Shown here one piece after another: positions 35,676 to 44,765 of a DNA stretch of 64,000 bases. A program made the translations under genes and the position numbers. Source of the stretch: Haloarcula sebkhae. Its GTDB lineage: Archaea > Halobacteriota > Halobacteria > Halobacteriales > Haloarculaceae. The notes beneath the pieces were generated by a model that ran no database searches, had not been told where the DNA came from, and saw only the letters and a program-made list of their open reading frames with translations. How positions within the stretch are numbered: position 1 is the first letter of the stretch; the number at the start of each line of letters is the position of its first letter. The DNA is taken from NCBI RefSeq assembly GCF_014647415.1, contig NZ_BMPD01000002.1:276324-340323 (forward strand). The letters are read 5' to 3'.

Positions 35676-36975
35676 CGCCGAAACCGAGGCCGACGCTGAG
35701 GCGGCGTCCGAGCCACCGGCGACGACTGTGGAAGCTGGATGGCCCCGCGAATACCTGCGGGACCACACCGCTCACATCCTCGTCATCGCCCTGCTGGCGC
35801 TGTACCCGCCGGTGTATCACATCCTGTTGAATTCGCCGGTCAGCGCCGAGACACAGATGCTCCTGCCGACGGTGGAGACGATGGTCGGCGTCCTGTACTT
35901 CGGCCTCTTTGCCATCTCGTTTGACTTCATCAGCGGCTACACCGGCTACCTCTCGTTTGGCCACGCGGTGTTCTATGGTACCGGCGCGTACACCGTCATC
36001 CTCATCGCTAATGGGAAGTTGCCGCTACTCGGTCCCGGAACGCCGTTCATGCTGTCGCTGCTGGTCGGCGGTCTCATCGCCATTGTGCTGGCGATGCTCG
36101 TCGGCCTCGTTTCGTTCCGCCTGTCGGGCGTCTACTTCGCGATGATCACACTCGGCTTCGCACAGGTCTTCTACGTGTTCGTCCGCGGCTGGGACTACGT
36201 GGCGACCAACCCCCGGGACGGCCCGGCGGTCGGGCCGAGCCACGCAGAGGGCTTTCAGATCGGGGTCCCCGGTATCGACCAGCTATCGCTGTCGATCGGC
36301 GTCCTCACCGGCGACGAGGTGGCTCTGCTTGGGTCGACGCTGTCCGGCACGGAAGTGTCCTACTACATGATCGGCCTGGTTGTCCTGGCCTGCTACTTCG
36401 CCATGCAGCGGGTCATCCACTCCCCGTTCGGACGGGTGATGATCGCTATCCGGGAAAACGAGGAGCGCGCCGTTGCTATCGGCTACAACACATATCTGTA
36501 CAAGCTCGGGGCCTTCGCCATCAGCGGCTTCTTCGCCGCGGTCGCCGGCGGACTGTTCGCCGGCTTCAAGCGCTCGGCCAGCCCGGAGAACGCCTTTTAC
36601 TTTCTGGTGACCGGCGACGCCCTGCTGGCGAGTATCATCGGCGGCTTCGGGACCCTCGCTGGCTCGCTGTACGGCCACCTGTTCGACGAAACGGTGAGAG
36701 AGTTCCTCTCGAAAGCCGGGCAGGGCGGCGGCCTGTTGCCTTACCTCCGTGCGCTGCTGGGGCAGGAAACGCTTGACGCGACCCTGGTCGGGGACACGAC
36801 CATCGGCGGGCTCATCGACCTGCTGTTGAACGGCCACGCAAGCCTCTACGTCGGCCTCGTGTTCGTGCTGTTCGTCCTCTACGTCCCCGACGGCCTGCTG
36901 GGGACGCTCCGGGCGCGTCTCGGCGGGACGTTTGCCGAGGCGTTGCCGGCGAAGCTCTGGGGTGATTCGGAATGA
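35671..36975 (+). CDS. livM: LIV-type ABC transporter permease (LivM class), probable ATT start
   Basis: The core family motifs are TYLSFGHAVFYGTGAYT-like (YTGYLSFGHAVFYGTGAYTV), SGVYFAMITLGFAQVFY, RENEERAVAIGYN and the C-terminal IIGGFGTLAGSLYGHL. The first standard start is a GTG at 35728 (415 residues). The frame is open upstream to an ATT at 35671, which sits 8 bases after GGAGGTG and overlaps the previous stop. It would add SAETEADAEAASEPPATT, an acidic stretch typical of haloarchaeal N-termini. I favour ATT, but 35728 is the conservative choice. The insertion near residues 360-385 before the last helix is longer than in bacterial LivM. Confidence 0.85.
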   Translation: MSAETEADAEAASEPPATTVEAGWPREYLRDHTAHILVIALLALYPPVYHILLNSPVSAETQMLLPTVETMVGVLYFGLFAISFDFISGYTGYLSFGHAVFYGTGAYTVILIANGKLPLLGPGTPFMLSLLVGGLIAIVLAMLVGLVSFRLSGVYFAMITLGFAQVFYVFVRGWDYVATNPRDGPAVGPSHAEGFQIGVPGIDQLSLSIGVLTGDEVALLGSTLSGTEVSYYMIGLVVLACYFAMQRVIHSPFGRVMIAIRENEERAVAIGYNTYLYKLGAFAISGFFAAVAGGLFAGFKRSASPENAFYFLVTGDALLASIIGGFGTLAGSLYGHLFDETVREFLSKAGQGGGLLPYLRALLGQETLDATLVGDTTIGGLIDLLLNGHASLYVGLVFVLFVLYVPDGLLGTLRARLGGTFAEALPAKLWGDSE

Positions 36976-37174
36976 CGAAACCAGTGAAAACGACCGTCGA
37001 ACCGCCTGACAGAACGACGACTTGGGCGTGGGGTGGCCGGTCACTGCCCGGCCGTCCTATGGAGCGGCATCGCCAGGGAAACGACACGCAGTGTGGTCAC
37101 TTGGAGAGGGAGCCAGTAGAGCAATGAACGCGGAACCGAACCACTTGAAGAAAATCCAACCAGAAACGGAGAGT

Positions 37175-37978
37175 ATGCAATACGCAACCAACGACGGCGT
37201 CTCGCTCGCTTACGAGCGCGAGGGGCCGCCCGACGCAGAGACCGTCGTCTTCGTCGAGGGCATTGGCTACGGCCGCTGGATGTGGCTGTGGCAACAGGAG
37301 ACGCTCGTCGATGAGTACCAGACCATCGTGTGGGACAACCGCGGCACCGGGGACTCCGACGAACCGGAGGGGCCGTACACGATGAGTCAGATGGCGAGTG
37401 ATCTGGAGGCCGTACTCGACGACGCCGGCATCAAGCAGGCCCACGTCGTCGGGGCCAGCATGGGCGGGATGATCGCCCAGCAGTACGCCCTAGAGTACGA
37501 CCGGGCCAGATCGCTGACGCTCATGTGTACCTCACCGGGCGGCCCGGAGGCGAAGCCTGTCCCCGAGGAGACACAGCAGCGGATGTTCGCCGTCCCCAAT
37601 GACCTCGACGAGCGCGAACTCCGGCGGTACAAGATGCAGCCAGCGCTCTCGGATTCGTTCATGGGCGCCCACGAGGACCTCATCGAGCGCATCATCGACT
37701 GGCGCATCGACAGCGACGCCAGCGACCAGGCACTGGAATGGCAAGGCGCGGGGGTCCAGGCGTTCGACGCGTCGGACCGCCTCAGTGAGATCACAGTTCC
37801 AGCCCTCGTCATCCACGGGACCGCCGACGAGGTGGTTCCCTACGAGAACGGAAAACTGCTGGCGCAGGGCCTGCCGAGCGCCGATTTCGTCACCGTCCAC
37901 GGGGGTCCGCATCTGCTGTTCATTGAAGAGTACGAGCGTGTCAACACACAGATCCAGAATTTTATCGACGATGTCTAA
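37175..37978 (+). CDS. Alpha/beta hydrolase (enol-lactonase/esterase class)
   Basis: 267 residues from the ATG at 37175; the frame is open to 37022, but the extra residues do not fit the fold. Oxyanion/His-Gly region VVFVEGIGYGRWMW, strand NRGTGDSDEP, nucleophile elbow VGASMGGMIAQ with Ser at the centre, Asp in VIHGTADEVVPY and catalytic His in VHGGPHLLF. The closest class is 3-oxoadipate enol-lactonase or related esterases. It lies between the transporter and an acyl-CoA ligase, overlapping the latter by 8 bases, so all are probably one operon that takes up and activates a compound. Confidence 0.82.
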   Translation: MQYATNDGVSLAYEREGPPDAETVVFVEGIGYGRWMWLWQQETLVDEYQTIVWDNRGTGDSDEPEGPYTMSQMASDLEAVLDDAGIKQAHVVGASMGGMIAQQYALEYDRARSLTLMCTSPGGPEAKPVPEETQQRMFAVPNDLDERELRRYKMQPALSDSFMGAHEDLIERIIDWRIDSDASDQALEWQGAGVQAFDASDRLSEITVPALVIHGTADEVVPYENGKLLAQGLPSADFVTVHGGPHLLFIEEYERVNTQIQNFIDDV

Positions 37979-39629
37979 AATAGGTCTCGAAACCCCACAA
38001 AAGTGGGTCGGTGCCTGGAGCGAGCGCCGGGCCGCGCTCACGCCGGACCGTGAAGGACTGATCGACGCGACCACCGGCGAGCGGTTCACGTACGCCGAAC
38101 TGGACCGGCGGGCGAACCAGACTGCTCGACTGCTCAGGCAGTACGGTGTCGGCGCGGACGACGAGGCCGCTGGCTCTGACGCTGCCGGCACCGTTGCCGT
38201 CGTCTCGCGGAACCGCCCCGCCGTCGTCGACCTGTTCTTTGCTACCGGCAAGACTGGGAGCCGACTGGCCCCACTGTCCCATCGACTTGCGCCCCCGGAA
38301 CTCGCCGAACTTCTCGACCGTGTGGACCCGGAAATCCTCGTTGTCGAGGCTCCCTTTGCCGAGACTGTCTCGGCCGCTCTGGAGCGTGCAGATACGGCTG
38401 CTCCCCAACTCATCCATCTCGAAACCGCCACCGACGGTGCGTCCTCGGCTGCCACGCTCGACAGCACGCCCTACGCTTCGGCCCTCCCCGAGGACGACAC
38501 GCCCGTCGAGACAGCGACACCGGCCCCCGGCGACACGCACCTGCTCCTCCACACCGGCGGGTCGACGGGGACGCCAAAGGAGACGGAGATCACGCATCGC
38601 AACATCGTCTGGAACTCCCTGAACACGATCACAGCCTGGGGTCTGCGCGAGGATGACGTGACGCCGATGGTGTTCCCGATGTTCCACACCGGCGGCTGGA
38701 ACGTCCTCACCGTCCCGCTGTGGCACATGGGGGGGACAGTGGTCATCGCCCGCGAGTTCGACCCCGGCGACGTGCTTGAAACCATCGACGCGGAGGACGG
38801 GACCGTCCTCGTTGCCGTCCCGGCAATCCTGCGGATGATGACCCAGCACGACCGCTGGACGGAGACGGATCTCTCGTCACTCCGCTTCGCCAAGTCCGGG
38901 GGTGGCCCCTGCCGCAAGAGCGTGATGGAGACGTGGTGGGATCGTGGTGTCAATCTCTCACAGGGATACGGCCTCACCGAATGCGGCCCGAACAACTTCG
39001 CGATGCCCGAGGGCTGGCCCCGAGGGAAGGCTGATTCGGTCGGCAAGCCGGCGATGCACGTCGACGCCAGAGTTGTTGAGCCGGAAGATAGTGACGACGA
39101 AGGCGGCCCCAGCGGTCCACGCGAGTCGGTCGATCCCGGCACCGTCGGGGAACTCCAGTTGCGCTCGCCCCACGCCGCGACGGGCTACCTCGACAATCCC
39201 GAGGCCACTGCCGAGACGTTCGGCGACGGTTGGGTGTCCACCGGTGACCTCGCTCGCGTCGACGCGGACGGCTACTACTACATCGAAGGCCGCACCAAGC
39301 ACATGTTCGTCAGCGGCGGCGAAAACGTCTATCCCGCGGAGGTCGAGGACGCTATCGCCGACCATCCCTCGGTCGGTGAAGTCGTCGTGATTCCGGTTCC
39401 CGACGACAGGTGGGGACAGGTCGGGAAGGCCGTGATCGAACCCGCCACCGGCGTTCGTTCGGACGATGCTGACGGTCGGCCGTTGACCCTCGACGAACTC
39501 CGGACGTTCCTCGATGACCGTCTGGCCCGGTACAAACACCCCCGTGACATCGCGTTCGTCGAGGCGATGCCGACAAGCGGCCCGGACAAAATAGATCGGG
39601 GTGCAGTTTCGGACCGCTTCGGGGCGTAA
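37971..39629 (+). CDS. Acyl-CoA synthetase / AMP-dependent ligase
   Basis: 552 residues from the ATG at 37971. It activates a carboxylic acid to its CoA thioester through an acyl-AMP. Core motifs: LLLHTGGSTGTPKETEITHRN (P-loop, A3), SQGYGLTECGPNNF (A5), WVSTGDLARVDADGYYYIEG (A7), RTKHMFVSGGENVYPAEVED (A8) and the C-terminal catalytic Lys in SGPDKIDRG (A10). The substrate (fatty, aromatic or branched) cannot be told. It overlaps the hydrolase gene by 8 bases and ends the transporter operon. Confidence 0.9.
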   Translation: MSKIGLETPQKWVGAWSERRAALTPDREGLIDATTGERFTYAELDRRANQTARLLRQYGVGADDEAAGSDAAGTVAVVSRNRPAVVDLFFATGKTGSRLAPLSHRLAPPELAELLDRVDPEILVVEAPFAETVSAALERADTAAPQLIHLETATDGASSAATLDSTPYASALPEDDTPVETATPAPGDTHLLLHTGGSTGTPKETEITHRNIVWNSLNTITAWGLREDDVTPMVFPMFHTGGWNVLTVPLWHMGGTVVIAREFDPGDVLETIDAEDGTVLVAVPAILRMMTQHDRWTETDLSSLRFAKSGGGPCRKSVMETWWDRGVNLSQGYGLTECGPNNFAMPEGWPRGKADSVGKPAMHVDARVVEPEDSDDEGGPSGPRESVDPGTVGELQLRSPHAATGYLDNPEATAETFGDGWVSTGDLARVDADGYYYIEGRTKHMFVSGGENVYPAEVEDAIADHPSVGEVVVIPVPDDRWGQVGKAVIEPATGVRSDDADGRPLTLDELRTFLDDRLARYKHPRDIAFVEAMPTSGPDKIDRGAVSDRFGA

Positions 39630-39659
39630 TCCGTCATTGCAGGCGTAACTTCAAGAGGG

Positions 39660-41555
39660 ATGATGCAGTTCTATTTACACAATATGTCTGACACGTATGC
39701 AATTGCGGACTCAATACACGTGTTGCAGGTAGATGAGACCCCGCTACTCGACAAGACCGCAGAGTTCCCGGACAGACGGGGACCGGATTCGTTTACACTG
39801 ACTACGACTGACCGGGCTGACAGTGCGCTGGAACATCTCGAAGACGACGCTATCGATGGCATCGTTGTCGCGGACGACCTCCCGGACCGGTCCGGTCGTG
39901 CGTTCGCTGACACGGTCCGCGAGCGGGACAGCACTGTTCCGGTACTGCTGCTGACCGAGTCGGAATCCGTCGCCAGTGACGCGGTCTCGAACGGGGTCAC
40001 CGACGTTTTCAGAAGAGACGCGGCTGTCGACCATAGCCACCTCCTCGCCAATCGGATTCGGTTGCTCGTCGAGCATCACCAGTCGACAGAGATCGCTAGC
40101 CAGACCAGACGGCGACTCAGGGAGCTGGCGGAACAGTCGAACGAACTGCTGTGGGTGTTCTCCGGGGACTGGTCCGAGATACAGTTCGTCAATCCGGCAT
40201 ACGAAACGATCTACGGCCGCTCCGTGGATTCCTTGCAGGCGAACCCCGCGGAGTTCATGACAGCAATCCACCACACGGACCAGAAGAGGGTCATACAGGC
40301 GATGCAACGCGTCTCAGCCGGCGACGCTGCCGACCTCGAATTCCGGATCACCAAACCGGATGGCGAACAGCGCTGGGTGCGGGCCGAGGCGCAACCCATT
40401 GTCGAGGATGGCACAGTCACCAGAATCGTCGGGGCCTCGCGTGACATCACCGAGCGGAAGCGACGCGAGTCCGAACGCGCTACGGAACTGGATAGCCCCG
40501 ACACGCCGGTCGATGCAGTGCCAGATCTGTTCTATGAACTCGACGAGAACGGCGATCTGATTCGCTGGAATGACGCACTGGCGGCAGACACCGGACACGA
40601 AGACGCTGATCTCGCATCGATGACTCTGGCAGCCCTCTTCGCCACATCCGATCGTGAGACCGTTCGCCAAAGTATCGAGTCGGCTTTTGAGACCGGTGAG
40701 ACATCGTTCGAAGCCGATCTGCTGACCGCCGACGGAACGACAGTCCCGTACGAATTCACCGGCGGCCGGATAACAGCTGCTGACGGCTCGACGCTCGGCG
40801 TGGCCGGTATCGGACGGGAGATTTCTACCCGCGACAGTCATCAACAGGCTCTTGAACAACAAAACGAGCGCCTCGACGAGTTCGCCAGCGTCGTCAGTCA
40901 CGACCTCCGGAACCCGCTTGACGTTGCCCGGGGCCAGCTAGAACTCGCCCAGATGGAACACGACAGCGAGCATCTCGATGCAGTCAAGCGAGCCCACGAC
41001 CGTATCGGACAGCTCATCGAGGACCTCCTGACGCTGGCCCGGAACGGCGAGGCCGCACTCGACAGCGAGCCGGTGCCGCTCCAGACCGTCGTCGAGCAGT
41101 GCTGGCACACCGTCGAGACCGGCGACGCGACACTGGAGCTACAGACCTCGGCCGTAGTCCGCGCGGACCCCAGCCGACTCCGGCAGCTGTTCGAGAACCT
41201 GATCCGCAACAGCGTAGAACACGGACAGACGCCACACACCGAGAGACAGGAAGACACCGGCGAGCAGCGTGCGACACCCTCGGTCTCACAGTCGCAGGAA
41301 GCAGCCGTCGACCTGACGGTAACCGTCGGTGAACTGAACGACGGGTTTTATATCGCGGACGACGGCGTCGGGATTCCGGCCGACGAGCGAGGGGACGTGT
41401 TCGATGGCGGCCATTCGCTGGCTTCGGGGCCCGGGTTCGGCCTCCGAATCGTCGATCAAATCGTCGATACCCACGGCTGGTCGATAAGAGTCGCAGAAAG
41501 CGACGCCGGTGGTGCTCGCTTCGAGATCACCGGCGTCGAGTTCGAGACGGCGTAA
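39660..41555 (+). CDS. PAS sensor histidine kinase with receiver-like N-terminus
   Basis: 631 residues, or 623 if the ATG at 39684 is used. A receiver-like domain (about 20-125) has VLQVDETPLL and GIVVADDLPDRSG, a plausible phosphoacceptor region. Two PAS domains follow, about 140-265 (WVFSGDWSEIQFVNPAYETIYGR) and 285-400. The kinase core has the H-box FASVVSHDLRNPLDVARGQ, the N-box LFENLIRNSVEH, DDGVGIP and GFGLRIVDQIVDTHG. No TM helix, so the sensor is cytoplasmic. Haloarchaeal kinases of this type often act without an adjacent response regulator, and none is here. Confidence 0.9.
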   Translation: MMQFYLHNMSDTYAIADSIHVLQVDETPLLDKTAEFPDRRGPDSFTLTTTDRADSALEHLEDDAIDGIVVADDLPDRSGRAFADTVRERDSTVPVLLLTESESVASDAVSNGVTDVFRRDAAVDHSHLLANRIRLLVEHHQSTEIASQTRRRLRELAEQSNELLWVFSGDWSEIQFVNPAYETIYGRSVDSLQANPAEFMTAIHHTDQKRVIQAMQRVSAGDAADLEFRITKPDGEQRWVRAEAQPIVEDGTVTRIVGASRDITERKRRESERATELDSPDTPVDAVPDLFYELDENGDLIRWNDALAADTGHEDADLASMTLAALFATSDRETVRQSIESAFETGETSFEADLLTADGTTVPYEFTGGRITAADGSTLGVAGIGREISTRDSHQQALEQQNERLDEFASVVSHDLRNPLDVARGQLELAQMEHDSEHLDAVKRAHDRIGQLIEDLLTLARNGEAALDSEPVPLQTVVEQCWHTVETGDATLELQTSAVVRADPSRLRQLFENLIRNSVEHGQTPHTERQEDTGEQRATPSVSQSQEAAVDLTVTVGELNDGFYIADDGVGIPADERGDVFDGGHSLASGPGFGLRIVDQIVDTHGWSIRVAESDAGGARFEITGVEFETA

Positions 41556-41636
41556 CTATGCCGCCGTGAGTGGTATCGGGTGACCACCACGTCACCCGGT
41601 GCCGTCCCAGTCAACACCAACGATGGGAGCCGAACC

Positions 41637-42887
41637 TTACGCTTCGTCGAAGACGGTATCGCCCTCGACGACGTGCTCTTCGACAGCGTCGAGATCGAGC
41701 GTCAGCCCGAGGCCCGGTTCTTCCGGAATCTCGATGTAGCCGTCCTCGATGACGGTCTCCTCGACCAGATCGTCCCACCAGCCGAGTTCGTAGGAGTGGT
41801 ACTCGACGGCCAGTGAGTTCGGAACAGACGCCCCGACGTGGGCACTCGCCATCGTCGCAACGGGCGAGGAGACGTTATGCATCGCGACCGGGATGTAGTA
41901 CTGGTTCGCCACGTCGGCGACCTTGCGCGTCTCGCGCATTCCACCGACTTTCGGCATATCCGGCGCGATCATGTCGACGGCCTGATTCTCGATGAGCCGC
42001 CGCTCCTCGGTGACGCGGTAGCGGTTCTCGCCCACAGTGATCGGCGTCGTCGTGGATTTGGTGACCTCCTCCTGCACTTCGAGGTTCTCCGGCGGGACGG
42101 GGTCTTCGAGCCACCAGACGTCGTACTCCTCGATGGCATCGGCGAGGCGTTTGCCGGAGCTGCCCGAGAACGTCCAGTGACAGTCGAATGCCACGTCGGC
42201 CTCGTCTTTGACCTCTTCTGTGACCTTCTCGACGATCTCGGCCTTGTGACGGATCTCGCCCGGGCGGAGGTGGCGGTTCGCACGGTCCTTTTCGAGGCCG
42301 CTCGGCACGTCGAGGTCGAACTTCAGGGCGTCGTAACCCAGTTCGTCGACGACGCGGCGGGCCTCCTCGGCACAGGCGTCGGCGTCGGCCTCCTCCTCGG
42401 TGTGGCAGTCACAGTACACGCGCATCTCGTCGCGGTACTTCCCACCGAGAAGTTGGTAGGCCGGCACTTCGAGGATCTTGCCCGCGAGGTCGTGCAGTGC
42501 GACTTCGATGCCAGCGATAGCCGTCACTGTGACACCCTCAACGCTCCCTTCGCCACTCATCTTCTGGATGAGGTGCTCGTAGAGTCGGTCGATGTCCAGT
42601 GGGTTCTCGCCGACGACGAACGGCTTCATCCGTTCGATGAGTTCCGGGACGCCCGCGCCCCAGTAGGCCTCGCCCGTGCCGACGATGCCTGCGTCGGTGT
42701 AGATTCGAACGAGCGTCCACGGGAAGTTCCCGTCGACCATCGTCGTCTGGACATCGGTGATCTCCACGTCACGGCCGCCACCGCGCTTGGCAGTAACGCC
42801 CATTGTCTCCGCAGAGAGCTCCCGCATCGTGTACTCTGCGTTCGGGTCGTGCAGGTCAGCGTAGTCTACGTCGTTTGCCTTTCCCAT
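41637..42887 (-). CDS. Enolase-superfamily sugar-acid dehydratase, probable D-gluconate dehydratase
   Basis: 416 residues of the mandelate racemase/muconate lactonising group. Metal ligands are visible in series: ADVAFDCHWTFSG (Asp), WWLEDPVPPENLEV (Glu) and ITVGENRYRVTE (Glu), with a catalytic His in VAMHNVSSPVATMASAHVGA. Family members in haloarchaea include D-gluconate dehydratase, which makes 2-keto-3-deoxygluconate for KDG kinase (here 11080-12039), and D-xylonate dehydratase. The first fits the other sugar genes of the window, but specificity cannot be settled by reading. Confidence 0.85.
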   Translation of the reverse strand: MGKANDVDYADLHDPNAEYTMRELSAETMGVTAKRGGGRDVEITDVQTTMVDGNFPWTLVRIYTDAGIVGTGEAYWGAGVPELIERMKPFVVGENPLDIDRLYEHLIQKMSGEGSVEGVTVTAIAGIEVALHDLAGKILEVPAYQLLGGKYRDEMRVYCDCHTEEEADADACAEEARRVVDELGYDALKFDLDVPSGLEKDRANRHLRPGEIRHKAEIVEKVTEEVKDEADVAFDCHWTFSGSSGKRLADAIEEYDVWWLEDPVPPENLEVQEEVTKSTTTPITVGENRYRVTEERRLIENQAVDMIAPDMPKVGGMRETRKVADVANQYYIPVAMHNVSSPVATMASAHVGASVPNSLAVEYHSYELGWWDDLVEETVIEDGYIEIPEEPGLGLTLDLDAVEEHVVEGDTVFDEA

Positions 42888-43091
42888 ACCCCTCGCTTGC
42901 TATCGGCGTTACAAAAGTGTAGAGGAAATCAGTTTCACGCCGTCACGGCTACACGACACTCGTTTCCACTTCCAGCCTCCATAGTTTCACCTCGCTGTTA
43001 GTCTATTCGTGTCTGCCACGGTTCGCTTGATTTAGTACACAATTCAGCGATGGAACGCTGTCGCTATCCGATCTGGCTTTGTAGAAGTTGA
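42888..43091. other. Non-coding gap up to the provirus edge
   Basis: About 200 bases between the dehydratase start and the left att copy. Nothing recognisable beyond the likely dehydratase promoter; an isolated small frame across the att is not credible. Confidence 0.4.
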
Positions 43092-43107
43092 AGTGGGACC
43101 GCCGAGA
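43092..43107. repeat. Left attachment site (16-bp copy of the tRNA-Pro 3' end)
   Basis: AGTGGGACCGCCGAGA, identical to 59895-59910, where the same bases include the 3' acceptor and T-arm side of tRNA-Pro. Identity ends with a one-base difference (ATTC here against TTC). Only a tRNA fragment is present here, so this is the copy made by integration. Confidence 0.9.
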
Positions 43108-43181
43108 ATTCCCTCGTAGGAAAATTGGCGCACTGTACCGTACTGAACCGCTTAATACCTTTTTTGGTGATGGTGGATTCG

Positions 43182-44216
43182 TCATGAATCGGCCTCTAAG
43201 TCGAGTTCTAAGTTGGTGATGTAGGGGCGTCGGCGCTCCTCCAACCGCTGGCGCTTCGTTGCCTGGTCGTAGTGCTTTTCGATGACTTCGAGAGTGGCAT
43301 TCACCCGTTCCGAAACCACCTCGGCCGGTAAGCCACAGTCACGCTGCCACGTGATGCTCCCCGTCCGAATCCGGTGGGGAGAGAGCGAGGACGGGCACTT
43401 ACTCGCGCTGTGAATGTGGAGATACGCACAAGTCTCTCGCTCCTTCCCGTGGGGGCACGGGCCATGCAGGCACGGTTGAGTAGCGAGATACGTCCACACC
43501 CGGGCGGTGTTCTCACTCGCACGGCCCTGAGTCGTGGTGAACAACGGCTTGCGGCCGTGGTCGTCGTGGCTACTCTCCCGGTGATGCTCAATGTAGTAAT
43601 CCAGTACCTCGCAGACTGCCTCCGGCAGACCAACCGCTCGTTCACCATCGCTATCGTTCTTCAACGGCGTCTCTTCTCGATGGTGAAAAGTCACGAACCG
43701 CTCGCCGCTGTGGTAGTCCCGTAGATCGAGGCTACGAGCTGCACCGACACGGCACCCTGTGAACCAAAGAAGTTCGAGCATAGCGTGTTTCGCAGTCCCG
43801 TAATGCGTAGGGTCTGACCGCATAGCTCGAAGCAGTTTCTTGGCTGCCTCCGGCTCCAGCATCTCGTCGTTGGACTCCTCTCCGTCGGGTATCGTAGGGA
43901 CGTGGACTTTCTCGGGTAAGTCTTCATCAACCACGTCGATGCGTGCCAGATACTCTAACCAGTTCTTGAGAGTCTGCATCTCACCGTTCAGCGTGGCCGG
44001 TGATACCTCCGAGCCGCGACGAAAGGTCTCGTACTCATCGAGCTTCCAACCGGTCAGCTCTCGCATAGCGGTGATATCGCGCTCTTCTGCCCACTCGACA
44101 AAGTGCTTCAAACGGTACCGAAACGATTTGATCGAAGCGTCGGCCGCATCCGTTTGGCGGTGGGCAAGATAGCGGTCTCTCGCCTCGCGCGGAGAGAGTG
44201 ACGGTCTCTCAGTCAT
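43182..44216 (-). CDS. Provirus integrase (tyrosine recombinase)
   Basis: 344 residues. The core-binding domain spans about 8-110 (ATLNGEMQTLKNWLEYLARI) and the catalytic domain follows. Catalytic Arg in LLWFTGCRVGAARSLDLRDY, the HRIRTGSITWQ box (HxxR) near residue 281, and the Tyr in EKHYDQATK near residue 315. An unusual Cys/His cluster (PCLHGPCPHGKERETCAYLHIH) interrupts the domain before the HxxR box and may bind zinc, as in other haloviral integrases. It lies next to the left att site and is the last gene of an operon of four or five overlapping genes. Confidence 0.93.
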   Translation of the reverse strand: MTERPSLSPREARDRYLAHRQTDAADASIKSFRYRLKHFVEWAEERDITAMRELTGWKLDEYETFRRGSEVSPATLNGEMQTLKNWLEYLARIDVVDEDLPEKVHVPTIPDGEESNDEMLEPEAAKKLLRAMRSDPTHYGTAKHAMLELLWFTGCRVGAARSLDLRDYHSGERFVTFHHREETPLKNDSDGERAVGLPEAVCEVLDYYIEHHRESSHDDHGRKPLFTTTQGRASENTARVWTYLATQPCLHGPCPHGKERETCAYLHIHSASKCPSSLSPHRIRTGSITWQRDCGLPAEVVSERVNATLEVIEKHYDQATKRQRLEERRRPYITNLELDLEADS

Positions 44217-44431
44217 GCTCCTACCTCGCCCAGTTCGCTCTGGTCATCAGCGAGCCGAGTTTCCTCGTCGGGCTGAATCTCCCGGTAGTCGCCCGCCCAC
44301 TCACCCAGCCTCCTACGGACGGCGTCGACGCGCTCGGTCAGCGTCTCGATGTCCGGTGCGGTGACCTTGCACTTCTGGGTGTCGTCGCCGCGCTTCAGCT
44401 TGACCGTGTAGGTGAATGCGTCTTCAGTCAT
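44213..44431 (-). CDS. Small protein of the integrase operon
   Basis: 72 residues with N-terminal beta strands (FTYTVKLKRGDDTQKCKVTA) and a helix from about 28 to 50 (ETLTERVDAVRRRLGEWAGD), then an acidic tail. Unknown family. It overlaps both the integrase start (ATGA) and the previous gene, so it is translated with the integrase. In the SNJ2 virus two small genes beside the integrase are needed for integration; this protein may be equivalent, by position only. Confidence 0.65.
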   Translation of the reverse strand: MTEDAFTYTVKLKRGDDTQKCKVTAPDIETLTERVDAVRRRLGEWAGDYREIQPDEETRLADDQSELGEVGA

Positions 44432-44765
44432 CGCCGACCACGGCCTCGCCGGCCCCGTCGGCGTCGGCAGTTTCGGCGGTCATCTCCCGCGCTCGCCGTC
44501 GCCAGTTCTTGTCGGCGATGCGCTGGGGTTTCATCCCCCTATCGTCGGCTACGCCGTACCGCTCCTTTCGGATTCTCTGGACGGCGTTCACACGGTGAGG
44601 CGGCAGTTTGAATGTCTGTCCGTCCCACTGCTTGAGCCACAGCCAGCCGTTGTCGCGGACCTTCGCGGATGCAACGTACACGTTCCCAGCCCCGTCCACG
44701 TCGACAACAGCCGGCTTGTCGACGTTGGTCAGGTTCTCCGGGTCCGGGTTGTCGGCGAGGCTCAT
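44424..44765 (-). CDS. Hypothetical provirus protein of the integrase operon
   Basis: 113 residues. The first half reads like beta strands (KPAVVDVDGAGNVYVASAKV, GWLWLKQWDGQTFKLPPHRV), the second is a basic helix (RRRAREMTAE). It may bind nucleic acid through the basic part. Not recognised. It overlaps its neighbours on both sides (8 bases downstream, 4 upstream) and so is part of the integrase operon. Confidence 0.65.
   Translation of the reverse strand: MSLADNPDPENLTNVDKPAVVDVDGAGNVYVASAKVRDNGWLWLKQWDGQTFKLPPHRVNAVQRIRKERYGVADDRGMKPQRIADKNWRRRAREMTAETADADGAGEAVVGDD

Noticed and set aside
34596-35768. 390-codon open frame on the minus strand across livF, livH and the livM start
   Set aside because: It is an antisense shadow of unambiguous transporter genes. 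GC-rich codon use creates long frames on the opposite strand, and its Gln/His/Arg-rich product fits no family.
43003-43185. 60-codon frame spanning the left att site
   Set aside because: Un-halophilic composition and it crosses the integration junction.
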